Positions 44,966 to 55,731 of a DNA stretch of 64,000 nucleotides are shown one piece after another. Source of the stretch: Symsagittifera roscoffensis (taxonomy: Eukaryota > Xenacoelomorpha > Acoela > Convolutidae); contig NC_087063.1 in the NCBI RefSeq assembly GCF_963678635.1, positions 56,798,759 to 56,862,758 of the forward strand, read 5' to 3'. The position numbers were made by a program, and so were the translations under genes. Position 1 is the stretch's first letter, and each line of letters starts with the position of its first letter. A model generated the notes under the pieces. The model worked only from the letters and a program-made list of their open reading frames with translations, did not search any database and was not told the DNA's origin.

Positions 44966-45189
44966 TATGAAGGTCAACCCGGGCAAAGGCTATAATTTAT
45001 GAAATGGTTCACCGATTAATTAACAAAACCAGAACCAAGTTTCACAGAAAAAAAGAGCAACTGAAAAATGTTCGATTTGAATGGTCAGACCTGTAAACGC
45101 CATTTTTCATGACGGCGCGCATACTAACTTGTTTTTTGAGTTTGGTTTGATTGTCATACCGCAACCCGGGTCGAGATCCCGCTCAAAAA

Positions 45190-45350
45190 CAAATCAAGAT
45201 ATGAGCGGTTTGAGTGATTTTACAGCAAGATTTGAGAGGTTTGAGCAGTTTGGGCGGTTTTTTGGACAAACCGCTCGAAACCGTTCAAATCTTGCGCGGT
45301 TTTTGAGCGGTTTTTTTTAAGTAAAAACGTTCAAAAACCGCTCAAACTGC
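45190..45350. repeat. TTGAGCGGTT motif cluster in F1
   Basis: Repeated TTTGAGCGGTTT-type words in direct and inverted orientation (GAGCGGTTTGAG, AAACCGCTCGAAACC, AAAACCGCTCAAAC) within ~160 bases. Repeated at about 51290-51450 and 57586-57745. It can fold into several alternative hairpins. Confidence 0.75.
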
Positions 45351-45698
45351 CCATTTTGAAGCAATATTTTTGGACGTAACTGTCTAAAAAAACGGCTTAA
45401 ACCACTCAAATTTTGCTTCGAATTATGTAGAACACTCTCAACTCGGGAACGTATGCTGCTTCAATAATACAGAATCGGAACGGCTTGGTAAACCATAAAG
45501 ATAAGTGAGAGCTCAAATAAGAACAACTTGTTGGTAAACTCTTATTTTAATCTTCTGATCGAATAGCACAATGTTATGACTTCATATGCGTACAAGGTCA
45601 ACCCACCAACCTTAATTGCTCAACGTAGTAAGCTTATTTTTTAGGACCCCTTATTTTTTAGGACCCCGTAGGACCGGAGTTTCAAAGTCCCTGTGTGA

Positions 45699-46473
45699 CT
45701 ATGTTTGAGTTTTAAAGTCCCCCCATGGTACTGAATGGTTCCATTCTAATGAGGTCGCGTCTTTCTTTGCAGGTTTTGTTTCCTCATGTTCGTCTTCTTT
45801 TTGTTGTTTTTTGTGATGTTCTTCCAGGGTATCTATTTTATCTGATTGTTCTGCTAATAAAGTTTCGTCATCTGTTTTTTGTGGTCGAAAAATTTGTCCT
45901 GCTGGTTCATTAAGATCAAGATTGTGACGAAAATAATCGATAATGAACCATGCTAAGTTTTTTTGTAAATAACGTATAACATGTTCCTGTCGTACAATTG
46001 TATGTCGAGATTCGAGATGTTTGAGTTGGTGATTTGTCTTGAGGTTCATTCAATTCTAATATAGATAAATAGCTATAGGTAAGTGAGAATACATCATTTG
46101 GGAAAGTCGAGTTTGCACTTTGTGAGTTTTGGTGTTGTATGCTTTTGATGTATTGTGTGAAAAATTTTGAAAATTCAATATCTATATCATCAGTTCGAAT
46201 GAAATATCTGTCATGAAATGCATTTGTTGATCTGATTTCTATTGTGTAGATTTCATATTGTGATGTGAGACTACATATACCTTTGAGATATTGATCAAAA
46301 AGTTGTCTTTTGATTTTTACATCGGGAAATTCTTTTGTGCACTGACTTTTTCCTTTTTCGAACAAGTTTGCGATTAAATTTTGACAAAATTGTTCCTGTC
46401 CTCGAGGTTCAGTTAATGGAGATATTAAAAATGGAGATATTAAAAAGTTCTGAATTTTCTGGGTTGTCTTCAT
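45699..46473 (-). pseudogene. T1 gag N-terminal ORFs, one chimeric with F1
   Basis: 46473-45916 (185 codons) is the most complete gag N-terminal module in the window, with GQEQFCQNLIANLFEKGKS and FFTQYIKSIQHQNSQSANS. In another frame 46049-45699 reads RQEHVIRYLQKNLAWFIID, then KTDDETLLAEQSD. There it crosses the junction at 45844 into F1-derived sequence (KIDTLEEHHKKQQKEDEHEE), giving an in-frame fusion. The function of the module is unknown. Confidence 0.65.
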
Positions 46474-46766
46474 ATCGAATCGTTTTTGTGTTGTATTACT
46501 GTTAATGGGTAATTTTCATTGTGTCTTATTGGTTGATTCCAGTTGTACAAGCGTATTGGTTTTTCTGTTGTGTAGCATTTTTTATTTAACGTTTACCTTT
46601 TATTGACGGTGGTGACGTGGTTTCTGAATTAGTGAAATATAGTTGGTCGTCACTTTGATGATTTTTGTTTTTTGAGTCTTTTAAATTGTGAAGTTCTTGT
46701 ATTCCGGTTGTTTTTGATTCTGAGACTGCGTTCGTTTTGAAAATCTTTTTCTAATGATGAATGCAA

Positions 46767-47783
46767 AATCTGGATTAGTGATTTGAATGTCCTAAATTGT
46801 TAGTTCTTACAATTTTTTGAGGTTAGCTTAACTTGGGTAGTATATTTATGTTGGAGAGAAAAACGTATATCGATTCCTGAGAATGATTTGTACTTTCTCG
46901 TGACTAATTCTTGGTTAAGATAGACCTACCTAATCCTACTTAGGGGCTGTGATTTGTGATCAAGGATTGGGGAATAGTAAATCGATCCACAATGTTCAGG
47001 TATAATTAAAACGCAAGTAGTTCGTTAGATACTATTTTATGACCTACTTAGTTTAAGCGTTTTAGACTGGTCATCTAAGAGGAGGGGGATCAAGTGAAGG
47101 ATGAGTAACCGAAGCTCTTCACTGTTTACGTAATTAAAATGGTTAATTTTTTGAAAATTTACTGTTAATTCTGGGTCGTTGATAAGGGTTGAGTAGTAAA
47201 TCGACGTTTGGGAGGGAGAGAACAAAATTGTTCTATTTGATCCAAGGATAGGCCTTGATGATCAGAGGTTTAGATATTTAGAAACTTAAAAAATTAGATA
47301 TAGTTCAATTTAAAGATCCCAGGAAAGCCTTGATGATCTGTTATTTAAATGAAATTAATTTAGGTGAAAGCAAGGAAAAGCCTTAATAGTTCAAATTTAG
47401 AGAGTTAAGGTTATGTTTAAGTTTTGATGATTGTTAGTTTTTGAATTTTGCTGTTATGTTTTAGGTGATGAAGCTGGGATGATGAGAAGATTTATATATA
47501 CTAACAATTTATGCTTTATACTAACTAGTTTTTGTAATTTTACATTCAATGAATATTTTTTCAAGATTTTATTTAATTTACAGCTGATATAAGAAAAACG
47601 ACAAGTGTTGTTTTTATCAGTCGTTATTGTACAATTAATAGGTTTAGCGCCATGGAAGGTTATTGAGGATAATTCTTCAAGTGTTGTGTCAGTAAATGAA
47701 AACTTAAATTTACTGCTGGTACTATCCTAAATACAAAAGTTTGATCTCGTTACTGTCCTACTATCATGAAATCAATTGGTAGA
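46767..47783 (-). repeat. T1 leader block, copy a
   Basis: A 1,017-bp leader segment directly repeated at 47784-48806. Copy a ends AATTGGTAGA and copy b begins AATCTGCATTAGTGGATTAG, with an 8-base local repeat at the junction. The single-copy counterpart in B is 41466-42482. Confidence 0.85.
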
Positions 47784-48806
47784 ATCTGCATTAGTGGATT
47801 AGTGATTTGAATGTCCTAAATTGTTAGTTCTTACAATTTTTTGAGGTTAGCTTAACTTGGGTAGTATATTTATGTTGGAGAGAAAAACGTATATCGATTC
47901 CTGAGAATGATTTGTACTTTCTCGTGATTAATTCTTGGTTAAGATAGACCTACCTAATCCTACTTAGGGGCTGTGATTTGTGATCAAGGATTGGGGAATA
48001 GTAAATCGATCCACAATGTTCAGGTATAATTAAAACGCAAGTAGTTCGTTAGATACTATTTTATGACCTACTTAGTTTAAGCGTTTTAGACTGGGTCATT
48101 TAAGAGGAGGGGGATCAAGTGAAGGATGAGTAACCGAAGTTCTTCACTGTTTACGTAATTAAAATGGTTAATTTTTGAAAATTTACTGTTAATTCTGGGT
48201 CGTTGATAAGGGTTGAGTAGTAAATCGACGTTTGGGAGGGAGAGAACAAAATTGTTCTCTTTGATCCAAGGATAGGCCTTGATGATCAAAGGTTTAGATA
48301 TTTAGAAACTTAAAAAATTAGATATAGTTCAATTTAAAGATCCCAGGAAAGCCTTGATGATCTGTTATTTAAATGAAATTAATTTAGGTGAAAGCAAGGA
48401 AAAGCCTTAATAGTTCAAAATTAGAGAGTTAAGGTTATGTTTAAGTTTTGATGATTGTTAGTTTTTGAATTTTGCTGTTATGTTTTAGGTGATGAAGCTG
48501 GGATGATGAGATGATTTATATATAATAACAATTTATGATTTATACTAACTAGTTTTTGTAATTTTACATTCAATGAATATTTTTTCAAGATTTTATTTAA
48601 TTTACAGCTGATATAAGAAAAACGACAAGTGTTGTTTTTATCAGTCGTTATTGTACAATTAATAGGTTTAGCGCCATGGAAGGTTATTGAGGATAATTCT
48701 TCAAGTGTTATGTCAGTAAATGAAAACTTAAATTTACTGCTGGTAGTATCCTAAATACAAAAGTTTGATCTCGTTACTGTCCTACTATCATGAAATCAAT
48801 TGGTAG
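47784..48806 (-). repeat. T1 leader block, copy b
   Basis: Second tandem copy of the leader segment, nearly identical to copy a, and continuous with the rest of the leader and LTR on its right. Confidence 0.85.
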
Positions 48807-49032
48807 ATTTCTTCCTAATCGTATGTCGTCTCTTGTTCGACGTCTTCTTCCAATACCGGGTAGTTCTTGTATTTTTCGGAATATTGGATCTGATCTATTG
48901 AGGCGTAAAGACATATCTACTAAGTTTTGGTCATATAACATTTTTGAAATGTTGTGTTTGTCTAATTCTAATCTAATTTTTGTCTAATTCTAGGTTAGTT
49001 AAGGTCTGTTTGAGACTTTTGGTCGCACCAGA

Positions 49033-49407
49033 TGAGTTATGTATTAAATTCTATACTCATAGAGTTTTTTCAGACAAGGTACACCGTCTGTTCGTCACGC
49101 TATCTTATTTTTGGCCGGATAGATTCGTGCAACTTCCTAGTCTAATACCGATCTTAAGCTTACTCTTAAATCTCCTAGTCTCAATAGATCTAGTGTACAC
49201 CGGTTTTCGCGATTTAGTTCCAGAATGAGAACAACTGTATTCTAAATTTAATTCAAATTGTTCTGGTGTTGAAACTACACGTAGTTTCAACACTTTACAA
49301 ATAAATAGGTTATTAGTTCGAAGTATAGAGATAAAATATCATAAAAATAGAGGTAAAATATCATTCTAATAAACAATGATAAATACTAGTTTAGATCTGG
49401 TTCCTCA
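49033..49407 (-). repeat. T1 LTR
   Basis: A full-length LTR, on the minus strand TGAGGAACCAGATCTAAACT to CATAACTCA. It is followed inside by the primer site TGGTGCGACC and outside by AGCTTTTCAG of F2. Confidence 0.88.
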
Positions 49408-51938
49408 AGCTTTTCAGTTACCGCAATTACATACTAAGAATGAGTCGACAACTTTCATCCGAAGGAATGGAGCAAATGAGACGAGTCTACGATAATCTTT
49501 ATCGCTGGAATCCAGCAATCCAAGGGAAAATACTGCCGAAACGCAGATACAAAAACTTGCGAGTTGTCTTTTCCTGGGAGTTGTCGCGGTACCCTGCGGC
49601 ACAAAAAGTTTAGTCAAAAATGTGCTTTACCATGATTTGGGAGAGCTCGAAAAATCAAACTAGCCATCCCGTAAAAACCTCGTTAAAAATTCAAAAAAAA
49701 AAAATTCGCGCGTGCAAACAAAGCAGCTGTTTTTTGAAAGAAAAAAACGGAACATTATAACGAGGTTTTATGCACCAGTATAAATTATTTTCTTGATTTA
49801 GTTATCAACTTCGTTTCGGAACTGAAAACGAATCCAAATGCGTTTGGTTTCCAAGACTTTTACTCAAACATAGCGTGCGGCTTCCGTAACTGAAAAAATT
49901 CGAATAAGTAATAAATTGGCTGTTGCCACGTTCGACCAAAGTACCGAAACATCTTGTCGTCACAAAACTACATTAAATTATTCTTTTTTTTTTCATTCTT
50001 TCGGTCATGAAGAGTTCCCGAAAAAAAAAAGCAAACAGATTTATCAAGCAGACTCAATTTTTTAATCAAACGAGCCGATAATTTCGAGTTTAATTTACGG
50101 CTCCAATTTTCACGAAATAGATTGATGTATAGTGACAATTCTTCAGAGGATAGTGATGAGACTAAGAACTCAAGGGCGATTGAAGCAAGTTTAATTAAAA
50201 ATTACCTAACCCCGATTTTGCCCTGAAATTATTTACAAAACACCCGGGATGACCAAAAATACTCGTCATACAATTTCCATATATGGAAAAATGCTAGTCA
50301 TACACTTTCCATAACATTCCATACGTACAAAAAATTGCATGAAAGGTGTATGATTAGTATTTTTTCATATATGGAAATTGTATGACTAGCATTTTTCCAT
50401 AAACCAAAAATATTGATTTTTTACATTTTATTTTCTCAAAATTTTTTGGTTCTGTTTGTAACCGAACACAAATAACATAAACCTTGATTACTCAAACGTA
50501 GTAACCAACGGTTTGGCCTTCTCGCATTAAAAATGCATTGTAAACAGCCTGATATGTGTTACTTCTGTCTCAGACAAATAAGCTAACGAAAGTGATGAAT
50601 TTTTAAATTTTAGCAATAATTTTCAATGATGATTTTTTTTCTAAAAAATGAATTTCTAAATTACCAGACATTGATCAAGGCATACAAAAACATGTCATAC
50701 AAAAAAAGATGAGTTTTAAGCGTTTTTGAAAAAAGTCATGAAGAGAAAAGGAAAAAAAATCCAATATTAGTATATCCAGGACACGTTATACACACAAAAA
50801 ATTAAATTTTGCATGCAAAAATTTTTTTTTCAAAAAATGTGTGTTTGAATACGAAAATCAATTTGCGGTTGAAAAAAAACGCAAAAAATTTTTAGAGGCA
50901 ATTTCAAAAATTTTTCTCGTCGCCATCAAAAAAATGCTAGTCATACAGTTTCCATATATGAAAATTGTATGACTAGTGCTTTTTTTCAGAAAACAAAAAT
51001 AAAAAAGTCAAAGTTTTCAGTCGTAGCAGCTCAAAAAACGCTTAAATGTTTTGCCAGCAGCTGAATTGATTGTTCAAACTTTTTTTTCACAAAAAACTTT
51101 TTTTTAAAAAAATTCTAATCATACAGTTTCCATATATGGAAATTGTATGGTTAGCATTTTTTTTCATACCATTTTTTCCCTTTTTTTATGAAGAGATACC
51201 AATTTTGATTGCCATACCGCATGATTGTTTTTTGAGTTTGGTTTGATTGTCATACCGCAACCCGGGTCGAGATCCCGCTCAAAAACAGCTCAAGATATGA
51301 GCGGTTTGAGTGGTTTTACAGCAAGATTTGAGAGGTTTGAGCAGTTTGGGTGGTTTTTTGGACAAACCGCTCGAAACCGTTCAAATCTTGCGCGGTTTTT
51401 GAGCGGTTTTTTTTAAGTAAAAACGTTCAAAAACCGCTCAAACTGCCCATTTTGAAGCAATATTTTGAGCGTAACTGTCTAAAAAAACGGCTTAAACCAC
51501 TCAAATTTTGCTTCGAATTATGTAAAACACTCTCAACTCGGGAACGTATGCTGCTTCAATAATACAGAATCGGAACGGCTTGGTAAACCATAAAGATAAG
51601 TGAGAGCTCAAATAAGAACAACTTGTTGGTAAACTCTTATTTTAATCTTCTGATCGAATAGCACAATTTTATGACTTCATATGCGTACAAGGTCAACCCA
51701 CCAACCTTAATTGCTCAACGTAGTAAGCTTATTTTTTAGGACCCCTTATTTTTTAGGACCCCGTAGGACCGGAGTTTCAAAGTCCCTGTGGGACTATGTT
51801 TGAGTTTTAAAGTCCCCCCATGGTACTAAATGGTTACATTCTAATGAGGTCGCGTCTTTCTTTGCAGGTTTTGTTTCCTCATGTTCGTCTTCTTTTTGTT
51901 ATTTTTTGTGATGTTCTTCCAGGGTATCTATTTTATCT
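49408..51938. repeat. Flank unit F2 of the tandem array
   Basis: Near-identical to F1 and F3 but lacking about 310 bases that F1 has at about 44838-45135: ATACCAATTTTGATTGCCATACC replaces the missing part. It contains the same palindromes, ORF fragments and terminal segment. The + strand ORF beginning near 49381 has a TAA stop that is TTA in F3. Confidence 0.85.
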
Positions 51939-52848
51939 GATTGCTCTGCTAATACAGTTTCGTCATCTGTTTTTTGTGGTCGAAAAATTTGTCCTGCTGG
52001 TTCATTAAGATCAAGATTGTGACCAAAATAATCGATAATGAACCATGCTAAGTTTTTTTGTAAATAACTTATAACATGTTCCTGTCGTACAATTGTATGT
52101 CGGGATTCGAGATGTTTGAGTTGGTGATTTGTCTTGAGGTTCATTCAATTCTAATATAGATAAATAGCTATAGGTAAGTGAGAATACATCATTTGGGAAA
52201 GTCGAGTTTGCACTTTGTGAGTTTTGGTGTTGTATGCTTTTGATGTATTGTGTGAAAAATTTTGAAAATTCAATATCTATATCATCAGTTCGAATGAAAT
52301 ATCTGTCATGAAATGCATTTGTTGATCTGATTTCTATTGTGTAGATTTCATATTGTGATGTGAGACTACATATACCTTTGAGATATTGATCAAAAAGTTG
52401 TCTTTTGGTTTTTACATCGGGAAATTATTTTGTGCACTGACTTTTTCCTTTTTCGAATAAGTTTGCGATTAAATTTTGACAAAATTGTTCCTGTCCTCGA
52501 GGTACAGTTAATGGAGATATTAAAAATGGAAGTACTGAATTTTCTGGGTTGTCTTCATATCGAATCGTTTTTGTGTTGTATTACTGTTAATGGGTAATTT
52601 TCATTGTGTCTTATTGGTTGATTCCAGTTGTACAAGCGTATTGGTTTTTCTGTGTAGCATTTTTTATTTAACGTTTACCTTTAATTGACGGTGGTGACGT
52701 GGTTTCTGACTTAGTGAAATATAGTTGGTCGTCACTTTGATGATTTTTGTTTTTTGAGTCTTTTAAATTGTGAAGTTCTTGTATTCCGGTTGTTTTTGAT
52801 TCTGAGACTGCGTTCGTTTCGAAAATCTTTTTCTAATGATGGATGCAA

Positions 52849-54892
52849 AATCTGGATTAGTGATTTGAATGTCCTAAATTGTTAGTTCTTACAATTTTTT
52901 GAGGTTAGCTTAACTTGGGTAGTATATTTATGTTGGAGAGAAAAACGTATATCGATTCCTGAGAATGATTTGTACTTTCTCGTGACTAATTCTTGGTTAA
53001 GATAGACCTACCTAATCCTACTTAGGGGCTGTGATTTGTGATCAAGGATTGGGGAATAGTAAATCGATCCACAATGTTCAGGTATAATTAAAACGCAAGT
53101 AGTTCGTTAGATACTATTTTATGACCTACTTAGTTTAAGCGTTTTAGACTGGGTCATCTAAGAGGAGGGGGATCAAGTGAAGGATGAGTAACCGAAGCTC
53201 TTCACTGTTTACGTAATTAAAATGGTTAATTTTTTGAAAATTTACTGTTAATTCTGGGTCGTTGATAAGGGTTGAGTAGTAAATTGACGTTTGGGAGGGA
53301 GAGAACAAAATTGTTCTCTTTGATCCAAGGATAGGCCTTGATGATCAGAGGTTTAGATATTTAGAAACTTAAAAAATTAGATATAGTTCAATTTAAAGAT
53401 CCCAGGAAAGCCTTGATGATCTGTTATTTAAATGAAATTAATTTAGGTGAAAGCAAGGAAAAGCCTTAATAGTTCAAAATTAGAGATTTAAGGTTATGTT
53501 TAAGTTTTGATGATTGTTAGTTTTTGAATTTTGCTGTTATGTTTTAGGTGATGAAGCTGGGATGATGAGATGATTTATATATACTAACAATTTATGATTT
53601 ATACTAACTAGTTTTTGTAATTTTACATTCAATGAATATTTTTTCAAGATTTTATTTAATTTACAGCTGATATAAGAAAAACGACAAGTGTTGTTTTTAT
53701 CAGTCGTTATTGTACAATTAATAGGTTTAGCGCCATGGAAGGTTATTGAGGATAATTCTTCAAGTGTTGTGTCAGTAAATGAAAACTTAAATTTACTGCT
53801 GGTACTATCCTAAATACAAAAGTTTGATCTCGTTACTGTCCTACTATCATGAAATCAATTGGTAGAATCTGGATTAGTGGATTAGTGATTTGAATGTCCT
53901 AAATTGTTAGTTCTTACAATTTTTTGAGGTTAGCTTAACTTGGGTAGTATATTTATGTTGGAGAGAAAAAATGTATATCGATTCCTGAGAATGATTTGTA
54001 CTTTCTCGTGACTAATTCTTGGTTAAGATAGACCTACCTAATCCTACTTAGGGGCTGTGATTTGTGATCAAGGATTGGGGAATAGTAAATCGATCCACAA
54101 TGTTCAGGTATAATTAAAACGCAAGTAGTTCGTTAGATACTATTTTATGACCTACTTAGTTTAAGCGTTTTAGACTGGGTCATCTAAGAGGAGGGGGATC
54201 AAGTGAAGGATGAGTAACCGAAGTTCTTCACTGTTTACGTAATTAAAATGGTTAATTTTTTGAAAATTTACTGTTAATTCTGGGTCGTTGATAAGGGTTG
54301 AGTAGTAAATTGACGTTTGGGAGGGAGAGAACAAAATTTTTCTCTTTGATCCAAGGATAGGCCTTGATGATCAGAGGTTTAGATATTTAGAAACTTAAAA
54401 AATTAGATATAGTTCAATTTAAAGATCCCAGGAAAGCCTTGATGATCTGTTATTTAAATGAAATTAATTTAGGTGAAAGCAAGGAAAAGCCTTAATAGTT
54501 CAAAATTAGAGAGTTAAGGTTATGTTTAAGTTTTGATGATTGTTAGTTTTTGAATTTTGCTGTTATGTTTTAGGTGATGAAGCTGGGATGATGAGATGAT
54601 TTATATATACTAACAATTTATGATTTATACTAACTAGTTTTTGTAATTTTACATTCAATGAATATTTTTTCAAGATTTTATTTAATTTACAGCTGATATA
54701 AGAAAAACGACAAGTGTTGTTTTTATCAGTCGTTATTGTACAATTAATAGGTTTAGCGCCATGGAAGGTTATTGAGGATAATTCTTCAAGTGTTATGTCA
54801 GTAAATGAAAACTTAAATTTACTGCTGGTAGTATCCTAAATACAAAAGTTTGATCTCGTTACTGTCCTACTATCATGAAATCAATTGGTAGA
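52849..54892 (-). repeat. T2 leader block tandem duplication
   Basis: Two direct copies of about 1.02 kb meeting at 53866/53867 (GGTAGA joined to ATCTGGATTAGTGGATTAG), the same arrangement as in T1. Confidence 0.85.
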
Positions 54893-55095
54893 TTTCTTCC
54901 TAATCGTATGTCGTCTCTTGTTCGACGTCTTCTTCCAATACCGGGTAGTTCTCGTGTTGTTCGGAATATTGGATCTGATCTATTGAGGCGTAGAGACATA
55001 TCTACTAAGTTTTGGTCATATAACATTTTTGAAAGGTTGTGTTTGTCTAATTCTAGGTTAGTTAAGTCCTGTTTGAGACTTTTGGTCGCACCAGA

Positions 55096-55475
55096 TGAGT
55101 TATGTATTAAATTCTATACTCATAGAGTTTTTTTCAGACAAGGTACACCGTCTGTTCGTCACGCACGCTTTCTTATTTTCGGCCGGATAGATTCGTGCAA
55201 CTTCCTAGTCTAATACCGATCTTAACCTTACTCTTATATCTCCTAGTCTCAATAGATCTAGTGTACACCGGTTTTCGCGATTTAGTTCCAAAATGAGAAC
55301 AACTGTATTCTAACTTTAATTCAAATTGTTCTGGTGTTGAAACTACACGTAGTTTCAACACTTTACAAATAAATAGGTTATTAGTTCGAAGTATAGAGAT
55401 AAAATATCATAAAAATAGAGGTAAAATATCATTCTAATAAACAATGATAAATACTAGTTTAGATCTGGTTCCTCA
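55096..55475 (-). repeat. T2 LTR
   Basis: Full-length and very close to the T1 LTR. The pair is far more similar than the two LTRs of element A, so amplification of the unit is much younger than the A insertion. Confidence 0.88.
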
Positions 55476-55731
55476 AGTTTTTCAGTTACCGCAATTACAT
55501 ACTAAGAATGAGTCGACAACTTTCATCCGAAGGAATGGAGCAAATGAGACGAGTCTACGATTATCTTTATCGCTGGAATCCAGCAATCCAAGGGAAAATA
55601 CTGCCGAAACGCAGATACAAAAACTTGCGAGTTGTCTTTTCCTGGGAGTTGTCGCGGTACCCTGCGGCACAAAAAGTTTAGTCAAAAATAAGCTTTACCA
55701 TGATTTGGGAGAGCTCGAAAAATCAAACTAG
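55444..55731 (+). pseudogene. F3 + strand ORF spanning the LTR edge, unknown
   Basis: A 95-codon open frame beginning inside the LTR end and continuing into the flank (SLRLSLSLESSNPRENTAET, KLASCLFLGVVAVPCGTKS). The matching frames in F1 and F2 contain a TAA stop, and the opposite strand is open in all three copies for about 65 codons. I therefore cannot decide which strand, if either, was coding. Confidence 0.25.

Larger units (their letters stand above)
43064..45843. repeat. Flank unit F1 of the tandem array
   Basis: Non-element DNA lying outside the B LTR, repeated as F2 and F3. It holds broken + strand ORFs (43339-43539, 43637-43855), a cluster of palindromes (43881-44965), a block of repeated TTGAGCGGTT motifs (about 45190-45350), and a terminal segment with two copies of AGGACCCCTTATTTTTT-like sequence followed by CCCCATGGTACT. 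The last base before T1 is the T of the ATCT junction. Confidence 0.85.
45844..49407 (-). mobile_element. T1: truncated 5' end of a B-type element
   Basis: Runs from the LTR (49033-49407) through two copies of the leader block to the start of gag, then stops abruptly at the ATCT junction with F1. No pol or 3' end is present. The left junction sequence is identical to that of T2. It is a segmental-duplication product and cannot be mobile. Confidence 0.85.
51939..55475 (-). mobile_element. T2: truncated 5' end of a B-type element
   Basis: Same structure as T1: LTR (55096-55475), two leader blocks (52849-53866 and 53867-54892), gag start, and the same ATCT junction. Its gag frame 52144-51899 again crosses into flank sequence. 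T1 and T2 share the internal leader duplication, so that event came before the array expanded. Confidence 0.85.

Noticed and set aside
45165-45185. tRNA B box (GGGTCGAGATCCC) in flank unit F
   Set aside because: There is no A box at suitable distance upstream and no cloverleaf can be drawn, so it is probably chance.
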